A stretch of 64,000 bases of DNA from Candidatus Obscuribacterales bacterium (GCA_019637435.1 JAHBVO010000002.1:1403519-1467518), one strand, 5' to 3'. Shown: positions 35,740 to 45,918, counted from the stretch's first letter. The notes: generated by a model from the letters alone, not told the origin. Program-made: numbers and translations.

Positions 35740-36552
35740 ATGAATCAGCTTCCCCCTGTCCCAGCTCTCGGGTTGACGCTCGCGATCCCGCGGGATAAGG
35801 TGCAGCATTCAATCGAGGCGGCGGCGCAGAAGGGCGCGAAGCTAATCAAAGAGCGTGCAGCCAGTCCTGAAATCATGCAGGCGCTGAAAAAACAGGAGTG
35901 GGAATGGACGCTGGAAACCAGCAACATTCTCAAGCAGTGCTTTACTGGCGAAGCACCTGCATTGCACTTTGCGTCCAACGTTTATTTCGAACCGAGTTTG
36001 AAAATGGACGATTTCGAGCGTGATTGCGACGAGTTTCCCCACGTCGTAAAGGGAAAACTGGATCGGCTGGTTGGGCTTCACAAGGTGCTTCCGATGATTC
36101 CTGAACCGCCGTGTGGTGAATTTATGGCGGCGCAGTTGCATCCCCAGATTTATCATATTTGTTGGAAACCGTTCGAGCGCCACCACTTTGGCGAGGCGAT
36201 AGTTTTAGCTGTCAAAGAAGTCGAAGATGCAGTTAAGATGGCTGTCTCCGGCAACATAAACGATTCTGGTGTCGCGCTTGTTCGCAAAGCTTTCGATCCG
36301 GAGGAAGGCATTCTTATCGATAAGGAAACTAGCATGACCGACAACCAGGGCGTCGGCGACTTGCTTGCTGGATTTCTCGGTCGCTATGGCAGCGTGCAGC
36401 AAAACTCCGTTTTCAGTTTTGTTGAAACCGCTCGTATCCTTACTTTAGCTAGCTATCTGCTGGGTGTAATGGATGCTCGCAAGCCTGTTAAGGCAGAGGA
36501 AGAGAAACCGGCTGACGGCGGTTTTGAATTCGAATTCTTGAAGCCGGACTAA
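35740..36552 (+). CDS. Conserved protein with a TIGR02391-like domain
   Basis: A 270-residue soluble protein. The C-terminal two thirds resemble the TIGR02391 (Ymh-like) family: LHPQIYHICWKPFERHHFGEAIVLAVKEVEDAVK, then RKAFDPEEGIL, then GVGDLLAGFLGRYG and a helical end. Family function is unknown; some members lie in defence or mobile regions. The N-terminal 80 residues are helical and do not match anything I know. GAGG lies seven bases before the ATG. It stands alone between the sugar dehydrogenase and the exporter genes. Confidence 0.6.
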   Translation: MNQLPPVPALGLTLAIPRDKVQHSIEAAAQKGAKLIKERAASPEIMQALKKQEWEWTLETSNILKQCFTGEAPALHFASNVYFEPSLKMDDFERDCDEFPHVVKGKLDRLVGLHKVLPMIPEPPCGEFMAAQLHPQIYHICWKPFERHHFGEAIVLAVKEVEDAVKMAVSGNINDSGVALVRKAFDPEEGILIDKETSMTDNQGVGDLLAGFLGRYGSVQQNSVFSFVETARILTLASYLLGVMDARKPVKAEEEKPADGGFEFEFLKPD

Positions 36553-36745
36553 GTAGCCACTTGAGTTAGCTTTCAGTCTGACGAAATCGCGAAAGGTGAG
36601 CAATAAACCTCACTTCGGAGAAAGTAATCTGTCTGGATATTTGTTCGTGTTGCTCTGTATATAAACGAGCTGCGCATGCGGCTCTCTGAGATTGATTTGC
36701 ATTCATTGATGCGCCGATATTTGCTGTGGCATATACAATGCTGGC

Positions 36746-37588
36746 ATGTCGCAGACGGTTACGACCGAAATATATCTAACGCATGGCTATCGAGATCCGC
36801 TCACCATGCGCGCTTCTCGCGAGCTGAAAAACCTCTGGCGTTATCGTGCCTGCTTGCCTTCGCTGGTGGCAAACAATTTGAAACGTCGCTATCAGCGTTC
36901 TATCCTCGGCTTTGTGTGGAGTCTGTTAAACCCACTTTTGATGATGACCATTATGACGATGGTCTTCTCTGTTTTCTTCAAACGCGATCCGCGTGATTTT
37001 GCGCTCTACATCTTTAGCGGCTTGCTGCCGTGGTCTTACATGAGTTCCACAATGATTGCTGGTTGTGGTTCAATCGTCGAAGCGGAGTCGTTGTTGAAGA
37101 AACTGCCCGTTTCTAAGGTTGTATTCCCGCTGGTCTTAGGTTTGACGGAAACATCGAATTTCGTTCTGAGCTTGATCGCTCTGGCTGTCTTCGGGTTTGC
37201 GATTGGACTGCCGTTTCACGCCTCTGCTCTGGCTCTCCCGATTGCTGTATTGCCGGTTGTAGTTTTTACGCTTGCTATCACGATTTTCCTGTCTGTACTG
37301 ACCGTGTATTTTCGTGATATCGCTCACATAATTGGTGTCGCTCTTGGTGGCTTGTTTTACCTCACACCTATCTTGTATCCCCTTAACGCCGTGCCTGAGC
37401 ACCTGCGCCAGTGGTATCAGTTGAACCCGTTTTATCACTTGATAAATGTTGTTCGAGTCGTGATTAGCGACGGTCGATACCCAACCGCCAATGAGTGGTG
37501 CACCGCTTGGGCACTAGCAGCGGTGGCACTTGTTTTAGGCGTCGCAACATATTTGTGGAGGGAGCGCGATATCATCTATCGCCTGTGA
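36746..37588 (+). CDS. ABC-2 type polysaccharide exporter permease (Wzm/TagG-like)
   Basis: A 280-residue permease with six predicted transmembrane segments, opening with RELKNLWRYRACLPSLVANNLKRRYQRSILGFVWSLLNPL, typical of the RfbA/Wzm/TagG group. It should export lipid-linked polysaccharide with the ATPase encoded three bases downstream. No glycosyltransferase cluster is adjacent, so the glycan cannot be predicted. The ATG at 36746 fits family alignments. Confidence 0.92.
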   Translation: MSQTVTTEIYLTHGYRDPLTMRASRELKNLWRYRACLPSLVANNLKRRYQRSILGFVWSLLNPLLMMTIMTMVFSVFFKRDPRDFALYIFSGLLPWSYMSSTMIAGCGSIVEAESLLKKLPVSKVVFPLVLGLTETSNFVLSLIALAVFGFAIGLPFHASALALPIAVLPVVVFTLAITIFLSVLTVYFRDIAHIIGVALGGLFYLTPILYPLNAVPEHLRQWYQLNPFYHLINVVRVVISDGRYPTANEWCTAWALAAVALVLGVATYLWRERDIIYRL

Positions 37589-37591
37589 GCC

Positions 37592-38392
37592 ATGAATAAG
37601 CCTTTCTCTACTCCTGTGAAACCAAACGTGCGCCTTGCCGATGCGACGTTGCAGTTCTCCATGTACGGCAACTGTTCCGCCAGTATTAAGGAATGGTTTT
37701 TAAACACTGTTAGTTTGAAGCGAGAACCGCGCCAGACGCAATTGAAGTTCAATGCACTGAACAATTTGAGTTTGAATGTCGGAAGCGGCGAGGTCGTTGG
37801 TGTGATCGGGCTCAACGGCGCCGGAAAATCTACACTGTTGAAAACAATCAGTGGAATTTATGTTCCTCAAACCGGAACTGTAGAAATAATCGGTTCTACA
37901 ACACCTCTAATTGAACTGGGAACGAGTTTTGACATTCAGCTTACCGGACGTGAAAACATACTCGTCAATTGGGTCATGCTAGGCAGACCAGTCGCGCTTC
38001 TTCGTGGTTTGGAACACGACATTATTCAATTTGCAGAACTAGAAGAGTTTATCGATATGCCGGTGAAATATTATTCGTCCGGAATGGTGGCAAGATTAGC
38101 TTTTTCCATCGCGACCGCAATTCGCCCGGAGATTTTATTGATTGACGAAGTATTTTCCACTGGCGATGAGCGTTTCGTAGAGAAGGCGATTGCGCGAATG
38201 GTCGAACTAATCGACAGCGCTAATCTTGTTTTGTTCGTCTCTCACAATTTGAAGATGGTCAAACAAGTCTGCAATCGTGCAATCGTAATGCACAAGGGTG
38301 AGATTGTTGGCGATGGGACGCCGTCAGAAATGGTGCCTTTCTACCTCCAGAATATCGTGCATAAACAAAACAACGTGCCGCTGCCAGCCTAA
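37592..38392 (+). CDS. ABC-2 polysaccharide exporter ATPase (Wzt/TagH-like)
   Basis: A 266-residue ATPase. Walker A is GLNGAGKST, the ABC signature is YSSGMVARLAFS, and Walker B is ILLIDEVFSTGD. The N-terminal 45 residues before the ATPase core (with SIKEWFLNTV) are typical of Wzt/TagH proteins. It lacks the long C-terminal carbohydrate-binding domain of some Wzt proteins, so substrate choice likely rests elsewhere. It forms an operon with the upstream permease. Confidence 0.92.
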   Translation: MNKPFSTPVKPNVRLADATLQFSMYGNCSASIKEWFLNTVSLKREPRQTQLKFNALNNLSLNVGSGEVVGVIGLNGAGKSTLLKTISGIYVPQTGTVEIIGSTTPLIELGTSFDIQLTGRENILVNWVMLGRPVALLRGLEHDIIQFAELEEFIDMPVKYYSSGMVARLAFSIATAIRPEILLIDEVFSTGDERFVEKAIARMVELIDSANLVLFVSHNLKMVKQVCNRAIVMHKGEIVGDGTPSEMVPFYLQNIVHKQNNVPLPA

Positions 38393-38526
38393 TTGACCAG
38401 ACTGATTTTGTTTCAAGCGCTTCTGCACAGGCCGATTCTTTGCCGATAATTCGCCCCGTTTTAGAAGCCCTGCTTACCTCTACAGTTTCCGAAACGTAAC
38501 TGCGAGCGAGCAAAATCGGTTTTATA

Positions 38527-38532
38527 TATAAT
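38527..38532 (+). promoter_or_regulatory. Candidate -10 box before the tandem TPR genes
   Basis: A TATAAT hexamer within TTTATATATAAT lies 24 bases before the ATG at 38556. No good -35 box is visible 16-18 bases upstream. Confidence 0.3.
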
Positions 38533-38555
38533 GGCTAAAAGGCGTGGAGAAATTT

Positions 38556-40580
38556 ATGTCGTCGGGGAAACTGCCAACTGCGATATTTCGCTTTGCTGTG
38601 ACAGTAGTTGCGGTTTTTTGCGTCTGTTGTAGCGAAAGTAAAACGGCTTGGGCTGAGCATGAACATGGTGCTTGTCCGGATTATGCTGAATATCATGATG
38701 TTTTAAACGGTGGTATCAAAGACTTGGAACGCGGTCCCGCGAATCAAACTGTTTCACCCACCACCATTCGCAATTTTCGCGGACTCGAATACGGTGATCA
38801 CGCAGGTGCCGTGGTTCAGCAGTCGCGTTCTCTTCAGCGGAGCATGGTTTTGGACCGATACGCCGCTCACAAAGAGCCTTCTCTTCAATGCGCGATTGAT
38901 ACTGCAGCGAACGAGGAAGCGAATGATGATTTGGTATCAGCACGCCGATGGTGGTCTAGTATCGCCGATGATTTGAAAGCCAGACCAGAGTATAAGAGGC
39001 TCTACGCTCGCAGTTTGTCGAGGCTTGCTGATGTCGAGATACTTTTGAGCCGAGCTGACCTGGAGTTGCTCGACGATAAAATACCGGTTGCTCGGCGCGC
39101 CTTTCTGAAGCATCGTTTGGGAAAGCCGTCGAGAAACGAAAGAATTACTCTCGAGCTTAACTTGCCGGATATGGATAGAAGTTCAGCATTCAAACTCAAA
39201 CAAGCGATTGAGCAGCTATCGGAAAAACGCAAGTTCACACCATTGGCGACGGAGTCTGAATCGACCGCTTTCTTAAAGAGTGCTATGCAGCACTATCGCG
39301 ACTCACTTGCAATCGAGCAACCATCTGAAAATTTCATTGGCTATGCTCTAGACTTAGTGAAGGTTGCGTCAATCGAAGAGCGGCTAGGCGAAACGTCCCA
39401 TGTGCAGGGGCAGTTAAAAGAGGCCGCCGAACTTCTTGCAAAGCACAGAGACACTGATGATTGGCTCAGTAGAAACGAGTTTGGGCTCGCTCAGATGCCG
39501 ATTGCTTTTATTACTCAGAAGCTCCTCAAATTTGCATCCGAAAACCTTCAGGACCGACTTCCAGCAATCGAAATAGGTCTCGAACACTACTTCTCCTCTT
39601 TATGGGTTCCGTCTGCGATGGACACATATGCGTCTTTAGGAAAACGCGATGACGTTGTTCGACTCTTCAAGGACCATGAGTCAGAGCTTCTTTCGACCAA
39701 TGACATTTCGTCGGAGACCACATCCGGAAGATCCCTCAGGATGGCGGCAACCGACATTTTCACGGTTCGAGATCAAACCATCTCCAGAGTTATGGTTGCG
39801 GAGGCATTAATCAAAGTCGGAGAAGCAAAACTTGCTCAGCGATTCTGCGAACAGTGGGTTAATAGTATGCCCATCGATAAAATCGGTGCTGCATTTAACG
39901 CGGTGGCAGTTGCGGAAGTTCAGCGCACTATTGGCGAGAAGCAAGAGTTCTACGCTTCGATGAAGAAGGCCGTCGAGTTCATCACTCAGGCGAGAGCTGA
40001 AAGTGAGCCGTCGGCACGAGCGAAGTTTCTCCTTTGTTCGAGAATCGAAGCTGATTTAAAAGAGCAGCCTGACAAAAAACTTCAGATCGCGGTCGCCGAT
40101 TTAAAGCAGCAGGCTTCTCACAGAATCATGCAGCTTGAATGTATCTCGCTCGCCAAGCGACTTTCAGAGACTGGCAAAAAACTCGAGCGACGGGGAAACT
40201 ATGATGCTGCTGGCAAGATGTACCTTGCCTCAAGCGATATCAAGGCAAAGAATCTTGGGGAGGCCGATGTTGAGACGACTGCGCAACAGATAGATGCAGG
40301 ACGTGCTTTGTCACTTGCCGGACGGTACAAAACCGCCGCAGACCAACTGCGACGCGCGATAAATGGCGTGCGCAAAATGAAAGAGCCAGACCAAGACTTG
40401 CTGCGCTCGACGATGGAGAGCTACGCGGACGCTTTATCGAAAGCAGGTCAGGAAACCGAGGCGCAAAAGGTTTACGACGAACTTCGAACGCTCGGAGACG
40501 GCACTCCGAAAGTCATTATTGAGGAGGACCTTGGGTATCTATATTTGCCGAAGCGAAGCCCGAGAAAAGCAACAGATTAA
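38556..40580 (+). CDS. Exported helical-repeat (TPR-like) protein, first of tandem pair
   Basis: A 674-residue protein. A signal peptide (MSSGKLPTAIFRFAVTVVAV, cut probably after TAWA near residue 34) is followed by HEHGACPDY and long helical repeats resembling TPR, clearest at the C terminus (NYDAAGKMYLASSDIKAKNL, then AGRYKTAADQLRRAI). The ATG at 38556, with GGAG seven bases upstream, matches the start of the downstream paralogue. Its N-terminal 45 codons are nearly identical to that gene while the middle is strongly diverged. It is probably periplasmic or secreted, function unknown. Confidence 0.7.
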   Translation: MSSGKLPTAIFRFAVTVVAVFCVCCSESKTAWAEHEHGACPDYAEYHDVLNGGIKDLERGPANQTVSPTTIRNFRGLEYGDHAGAVVQQSRSLQRSMVLDRYAAHKEPSLQCAIDTAANEEANDDLVSARRWWSSIADDLKARPEYKRLYARSLSRLADVEILLSRADLELLDDKIPVARRAFLKHRLGKPSRNERITLELNLPDMDRSSAFKLKQAIEQLSEKRKFTPLATESESTAFLKSAMQHYRDSLAIEQPSENFIGYALDLVKVASIEERLGETSHVQGQLKEAAELLAKHRDTDDWLSRNEFGLAQMPIAFITQKLLKFASENLQDRLPAIEIGLEHYFSSLWVPSAMDTYASLGKRDDVVRLFKDHESELLSTNDISSETTSGRSLRMAATDIFTVRDQTISRVMVAEALIKVGEAKLAQRFCEQWVNSMPIDKIGAAFNAVAVAEVQRTIGEKQEFYASMKKAVEFITQARAESEPSARAKFLLCSRIEADLKEQPDKKLQIAVADLKQQASHRIMQLECISLAKRLSETGKKLERRGNYDAAGKMYLASSDIKAKNLGEADVETTAQQIDAGRALSLAGRYKTAADQLRRAINGVRKMKEPDQDLLRSTMESYADALSKAGQETEAQKVYDELRTLGDGTPKVIIEEDLGYLYLPKRSPRKATD

Positions 40581-40595
40581 TCCTGGAGAACATTT

Positions 40596-42740
40596 ATGTC
40601 ATCGGGAAAACTGCAAAATGCAATATTTCGTTTTGCTGTGACAGTAGTTGCGGTTTGTTCCTTCTGTTGTAGCGAAAGTGAAACGGCTTGGGCTGGACAT
40701 GAGCATGGCGCTTGCCCGGATTATGTACAGTATCAGAACCTGCTAAATCTAGGCAAATCCCAAGTCTCAACAAGCAATTCACCGGATTGGAAGGGGGAGC
40801 CGTCTAAAAATCGTCGGGCGATCACGTTTGGACATGGTGCGCTCACGCATACGTTTGAGCAATTTTCGTACATCGATCCGACACTTCAGCAATATGTTTT
40901 AAATGGTGCTTCCTCAGAAGATCGAGGGGACATTGAGAATGCCCTCAGGTGGTGGAGCGCGGCGGACGATAAGGTTCAAAAGTCGGAGTCTAATGCGGAG
41001 AGTAAGTATGTGCATGCGTTACTCCTTTCGCGGATTGCCGACTTGAAATTGATTCAGAGTCAGCATCTCAGCGACAGTTTCAAACTTGATCAACTGCCTT
41101 ATCTGACTTGGCGGAAGTCGAATGACGTTAATGCCTTGAGAGTAACGAACGACTTGGTGCGTGCCTACTTGTATAAAAAGCAAAGGGACAAGGAAGCCGC
41201 TGAGAGTCAAAGTGTCTATCCGACCCTTCCCGGCAAGCCCTGGTCTGGAGGCACACTGAGCCCGTACCCATTTAGGACAAGAATCAACCGAATGTCGATT
41301 CTCTGTCATGTTCCATTTCCCTCGGCACGTATGCAATCTAAACTTCTGAAGTGCCTAGAGAATTGTAAGCTTAAGGGGACGGACGCATCATCGAAGGCTG
41401 AAAACAAGTTGTTGCTGAGCGACGCGCTGAGCAAGTACGAAGAGTCTATTAGTATTCGAAAAGAGCAGCCTGATAACGGTAGCAATGCTATGTGTATCAT
41501 GGATCTCGTCAAAGCATCGATCATCGAGCGAGCGTTCGGAGATTCAGCGAAAGCTGGAAAAGCTCTTGAAGACGCGGTGAAGCGTATCACTGCAAGTGCT
41601 GAGACTGACTTGCCGATATATATGTTTGTCGACGACGTGCAAGCGAGCTTGCTTTCATCGAGACTGTTTTACAAGCTGGTCAGTCGTGAGCTTTGTACTT
41701 TCGCGCTTAAGAATTTGACCCCGTCTCATGTCAAAGTCGTCGAAGATGAGCTTGAGCACTATTGTCCGAAGAGATGGGGAGCGACCGTGATTGCTGCTTA
41801 TGCTGATATGGAAAATAAAGAGAACACGATTAGGCTTTTTAGGAAAGTTGGCGATGACGTCTTCTCTCCAGAGACGAACAAAGGCTCGATTGTTGAAGAA
41901 CGATTTTCGATCGCTCAAGCGCTCATCGATGTCGGTGCCATTGATGAATTCAACGAGTTTGTTTCTAAATGGAAGGCTCATGCTTTGAGTGAGGCACCTG
42001 ACAGTATTTCAGTGCAAACTTTGTACAATTCGGCTCTTGCGTCGCTTTATCTCCGTAAAGGCGATCGTTTTGAATCGCTGAAGTACTTGAGAGAGTTTGT
42101 GCGCTTAGCTAACCTCCTACCTGCCGGTGATCGTGGAGAAACTCAATATAGACTTCAAAATTTCTCAACGTTGCTCGAAAGTATCAAGACGCTCTCCGCC
42201 CGAACGATTACAAATGGCGATATTGCGGCGATCAAAGAAGTCGATGATTTGAAATTGCTTTCGAGCGAAATCGCTACATTGAAATCGCAGGCTTCTCATC
42301 GGCTGCAAAAACTTGAGTGTTTGGAACTCTCCGATGACCTTGTGAGGACTGCAGCCCATCTAGCATCTCAGGGTCAGTATGATAGGGCGACAAAATTGCT
42401 CGACGCCGCGATCGATATTCGCACTAAGAACCTCGGTGCTCACGATTCGCAGACTATCGACGCTCAGATTCAGATTGCAAGAGTGTTAATCAGCGCCGAG
42501 AGATTGCCCTCCGCCGCGAGGAAACTTGAGATCGTCACAACGTCGATGCGCAAAGCGAAGGTCAAGGACATTGATCAGTTCCGCATGGCGTTAGAGATGT
42601 ATGCAGATGTTCTGTCGAAGATTCAACAAAGCGCTGAGTCCGAAGAGATTTATTCCGAGCTGCGCGCTCTTGTAGACGACAAAACGGTTCCAGAGTTAGA
42701 ACCTGTCAAGCTTCGAGGACCAGAGCCAAGTCTTCTGTAA
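40596..42740 (+). CDS. Exported helical-repeat (TPR-like) protein, second of tandem pair
   Basis: A 714-residue paralogue of the preceding gene. The two share leader, start context (GGAGAACATTT before ATG), the CCSESxTAWAxHEHGACPDY block and the C-terminal TPR region (QYDRATKLLDAAIDIRTKNLGAHDSQT). This copy has an extra middle stretch with Pro-rich, Cys-containing sequence (LSPYPFRTRINRMSILCHVPF). The 15-base gap suggests one transcript. It ends three bases from the convergent typA stop. Confidence 0.7.
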   Translation: MSSGKLQNAIFRFAVTVVAVCSFCCSESETAWAGHEHGACPDYVQYQNLLNLGKSQVSTSNSPDWKGEPSKNRRAITFGHGALTHTFEQFSYIDPTLQQYVLNGASSEDRGDIENALRWWSAADDKVQKSESNAESKYVHALLLSRIADLKLIQSQHLSDSFKLDQLPYLTWRKSNDVNALRVTNDLVRAYLYKKQRDKEAAESQSVYPTLPGKPWSGGTLSPYPFRTRINRMSILCHVPFPSARMQSKLLKCLENCKLKGTDASSKAENKLLLSDALSKYEESISIRKEQPDNGSNAMCIMDLVKASIIERAFGDSAKAGKALEDAVKRITASAETDLPIYMFVDDVQASLLSSRLFYKLVSRELCTFALKNLTPSHVKVVEDELEHYCPKRWGATVIAAYADMENKENTIRLFRKVGDDVFSPETNKGSIVEERFSIAQALIDVGAIDEFNEFVSKWKAHALSEAPDSISVQTLYNSALASLYLRKGDRFESLKYLREFVRLANLLPAGDRGETQYRLQNFSTLLESIKTLSARTITNGDIAAIKEVDDLKLLSSEIATLKSQASHRLQKLECLELSDDLVRTAAHLASQGQYDRATKLLDAAIDIRTKNLGAHDSQTIDAQIQIARVLISAERLPSAARKLEIVTTSMRKAKVKDIDQFRMALEMYADVLSKIQQSAESEEIYSELRALVDDKTVPELEPVKLRGPEPSLL

Positions 42741-42743
42741 GTT

Positions 42744-44549
42744 TTACTTGCGAGCCAACTGACGTTTGCGCATGCGAACGTTAACCGGAGTCACTTCTAC
42801 GAGTTCATCAGATTCGATGTACTCGAGGCATTTCTCCAGGTTCATATCGACTGGTGCTTGTAATGCAACGAGAACTTCACCGCCGGCTGAACGCATGTTG
42901 GTGAGTTTCTTGGTTTTGCAAACGTTGATGCTGAGGTCTTGGGCGCGGCTGTGTTCGCCGACGACCATGCCACCATACACTCTGACACCGGGCGAGATGA
43001 AGAACACACCGCGATCCTCGGCTGCCTGGATAGCATAGCCGGTAGCGACGCCTTCTTCCCATGCGATGAGAACGCCGTTGCGTTGTTTTTCGATGTCGCC
43101 GCAGTATTCGCGATACTCGAGGAAGGCGTGGTTCATAACGCCGTTGCCGCGGGTCATTCTCAAGAATTCTGAGCGGAAACCGATCAAGCCTCTTGTCGGA
43201 ATAATGAATTCGAGAAGTGCGGTTGCACCTTCGACGTTCATATTTTGCAGTTCGCCGCGACGCGGTCCGAGAGTCTGCATAACCGCACCAGTGTACTCAT
43301 CTGGCACGTCGATGACGAGTCTTTCGAACGGTTCGAAGTTCTTACCATCCACGTCCTTCATAATTACTTCGGGACGCGATACCTGGAATTCGTATCCTTC
43401 GCGACGCATCGTTTCAATCAAGATGCCCAGGTGAAGCTCGCCTCGACCGCTCACGATAAACGTGTCGGTGTTGTCGGTTTCTTCCACGCGCATTGAAACG
43501 TTTGTTTCCAATTCCTTAAATAAGCGAGCGCGCAATTGACGCGATGTGACGAACTTGCCTTCCTGCCCGGCGAACGGACTGTCGTTTACGAGGAACGACA
43601 TTTTCATCGTTGGTTCATCAACGCGGATGCGCGGCAATGCCTCGTCTACGCTGACATCACATACGGTATCGCCAACGTTTATATCCGCGAAACCTGCGAT
43701 GGCTACAATCTCACCAGCGCCTGCCTTGTCGGCCTCGACACGCTTCAATCCGTGGAATGTGAACAGTTTTGTGATCTTGCCGGTGACCCGTGCACCGTAC
43801 TCATCGATTAATGCAACTTCAGTGTTGGCTTTGATGACACCATCATAAATACGGCCGATTGCGATACGACCGAGGTAGTCACTGTAGTCCAGAATTGTCG
43901 CTTGCATTTTGAGCGGCTTGTTCGGATCGCCTTTGGGACTCGGGCAGTGCTCAAGAATCATGTCGATCAGCGGAATCAAGTTTTCGCCCGGGTCATTGTC
44001 GGGGTCTTTGGTCGCAATACCTTTGACACCGGAGGCGAAGATATAGGGGAAGTCGAGCTGGTCATGGTCAGCTCCGAGCTCAACGAAGAGGTCGAATACT
44101 TTATCGACTGCCGGATGAGGATCGATGTTTGGTCTATCGATTTTGTTGATGACGACCAGTGGTCTCAGTCCACGCTCCAGTGCTTTACGAAGCACGAAAC
44201 GGGTTTGCGGCATCGGACCCTCCGCCGCATCGACTACCAGAATAGCGCTGTCAACCATACCGAGGATGCGCTCGACTTCTCCACCGAAGTCTGCGTGCCC
44301 GGGCGTGTCGACGATGTTTATGAGGTGGTCTTTGTACTGGACAGCGGTGTTTTTTGCAAGAATCGTGATACCACGCTCGCGCTCCAGATCGTTGGAGTCC
44401 ATTACGCAGACTTCCACTTCCTGGTTTGAACGAAATACGCCTGTCTGGTGCAAGAAACCATCAACGAGCGTCGTTTTGCCGTGGTCGACGTGCGCAATGA
44501 TTGCGATATTTCGAATGTGAGAGAGGTTCTGGTTTCCGTTTCCGTTCAT
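42744..44549 (-). CDS. typA: Translational GTPase TypA/BipA
   Basis: A GTPase of about 601 residues that binds ribosomes and affects growth under stress. The G motifs are IAHVDHGKTTL (G1), DTPGHADFGGEV (G3) and NKIDRPNID (G4). Domains II, III and V and the BipA C-terminal domain follow (EPFERLVIDVPDEYTGAVMQ, GEVLVALQAPVDMNLEKCLEYIESDELVEVTP). I place the start at ATG 44549, the first residues matching family alignments; earlier in-frame starts at 44588 (ATG) and 44597 (GTG) would add 13 or 16 residues. It is divergent from rsgA. Confidence 0.95.
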   Translation of the reverse strand: MNGNGNQNLSHIRNIAIIAHVDHGKTTLVDGFLHQTGVFRSNQEVEVCVMDSNDLERERGITILAKNTAVQYKDHLINIVDTPGHADFGGEVERILGMVDSAILVVDAAEGPMPQTRFVLRKALERGLRPLVVINKIDRPNIDPHPAVDKVFDLFVELGADHDQLDFPYIFASGVKGIATKDPDNDPGENLIPLIDMILEHCPSPKGDPNKPLKMQATILDYSDYLGRIAIGRIYDGVIKANTEVALIDEYGARVTGKITKLFTFHGLKRVEADKAGAGEIVAIAGFADINVGDTVCDVSVDEALPRIRVDEPTMKMSFLVNDSPFAGQEGKFVTSRQLRARLFKELETNVSMRVEETDNTDTFIVSGRGELHLGILIETMRREGYEFQVSRPEVIMKDVDGKNFEPFERLVIDVPDEYTGAVMQTLGPRRGELQNMNVEGATALLEFIIPTRGLIGFRSEFLRMTRGNGVMNHAFLEYREYCGDIEKQRNGVLIAWEEGVATGYAIQAAEDRGVFFISPGVRVYGGMVVGEHSRAQDLSINVCKTKKLTNMRSAGGEVLVALQAPVDMNLEKCLEYIESDELVEVTPVNVRMRKRQLARK

Positions 44550-44634
44550 GGTTTGCGCGCCGCTTTGGTGTATCCTTAAGTCAATCATGTTACTCACGTT
44601 TGAGACGATAATGGGTTTTTCGCACTAGGTACGT

Positions 44635-45918
44635 ATGACCGAAGGAACTGTACTCAGAAGCCACGCAGGTGGTCACCTTGTGTTTGAACCTCAGTCGAAG
44701 GCGTCTTTGCTGTGCCAGGCACGAAAGCGCTTAAAAAAGGAACGTGTGTCCATTTTGACCGGAGACCGAGTCGACCTTACGGACGTCGACCTGGAGCAAG
44801 GCACCGCTGTGATCACGGGCTGTCGTGAGCGGTGGAGTCTCCTGACGAGACCACCATTAGCCAATGTGGACCAAGTTGTAATTGTACAGGCAGTTCGCCA
44901 ACCTGAGTGGAACCAGCTGTGGTGCGACCGTTACATTGTTCACTTTCAGCTCGAATTACCGCACGCCAAGCCAATCTTGTGTTTTAACAAATGTGACTTG
45001 ATAAACGAGGGTCAACAGCGCACCTTACGCGGAATTTATGAACCGCTCGGTTACGAAGTCGTCCTTCTATCGGCGAGAACCGGTATGGGGATGGACAAGC
45101 TGCACGCGCTTCTGGCGGGCAATATCACCGTTTTCGCCGGTCCGTCGGGCGTCGGTAAGTCCAGTATTTTGAACAAACTTGAGTCTTCTCTTAACCTCAA
45201 GATCGGTGTCATGGACAACGACTTCGGTGTCGGGCGCCAGACGACCACGTACTCAAAACTTTACCAGGTGCTGGCCGATAAATTCCCCGATACTCCTACC
45301 TGGGTTGCAGATACGCCAGGCTTCAACCTTCAGGAGATTCGCTATCCGGTTCCAGCCGATGTTATGTGGCAGTTCCCTGAGATCGCCGCACTAGCTAATG
45401 ACTGCAAGTTTTCAAACTGCCTGCACCTGGTCGAGCAGGAGTGCGCTGTAATCGACCACATCGTCGAGGACGATGAGAGCGATGAGGAAAGTGAACCGCA
45501 GCAGGACGAGCCAGGCGATCGGAAGAATGAGGAGCGCGAAGAACGGGCGAGCGACGAGACCGCCGATCGCCAGAACCGGCAGGAAAACGGTGAAGCTGCG
45601 ATGGCGGACTCTCATGAGCGTCAGTCTGCACCGCTTATGGTGGCGCGCAGTCGATACGAAAATTATGTGCTGATTCAAGCTGAGGCTCAGGAAGAATACA
45701 ACTTCCGGCGTACCACCTCCCAAAAGGTCGAGTCTCACGTGAAGTCCGTCGGCGGGAAGAAAATGATTCCCAAACTGGCGGACTCCTACCGCTTTGCCTC
45801 CAGGCGTCGTGAAAAGCAAAAGCTCAATCCGAGCGTTGTGTTCGATGATGAACTCGACGAAGACGAGCTTACCGAAGCTGGTACCGATTCTGCTTCTTCC
45901 GATTCGGAAAACAATTGA
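44635..45918 (+). CDS. rsgA: Ribosome small-subunit GTPase RsgA with acidic insertion
   Basis: A 427-residue circularly permuted GTPase acting in 30S subunit maturation. An OB fold (1-90) precedes the permuted G domain with NKCDL (G4), GPSGVGKSS (G1) and DTPGF (G3). The zinc site is CKFSNCLHLVEQEC. Normally a short helical C domain follows; here about 60 residues of Asp/Glu/Gln/Arg-rich sequence (about 275-335) separate the zinc site from RYENYVLIQAEAQEEY, and the C terminus is extended and acidic. The total exceeds the usual 300-350 residues. It starts 85 bases from typA on the opposite strand. Confidence 0.92.
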   Translation: MTEGTVLRSHAGGHLVFEPQSKASLLCQARKRLKKERVSILTGDRVDLTDVDLEQGTAVITGCRERWSLLTRPPLANVDQVVIVQAVRQPEWNQLWCDRYIVHFQLELPHAKPILCFNKCDLINEGQQRTLRGIYEPLGYEVVLLSARTGMGMDKLHALLAGNITVFAGPSGVGKSSILNKLESSLNLKIGVMDNDFGVGRQTTTYSKLYQVLADKFPDTPTWVADTPGFNLQEIRYPVPADVMWQFPEIAALANDCKFSNCLHLVEQECAVIDHIVEDDESDEESEPQQDEPGDRKNEEREERASDETADRQNRQENGEAAMADSHERQSAPLMVARSRYENYVLIQAEAQEEYNFRRTTSQKVESHVKSVGGKKMIPKLADSYRFASRRREKQKLNPSVVFDDELDEDELTEAGTDSASSDSENN

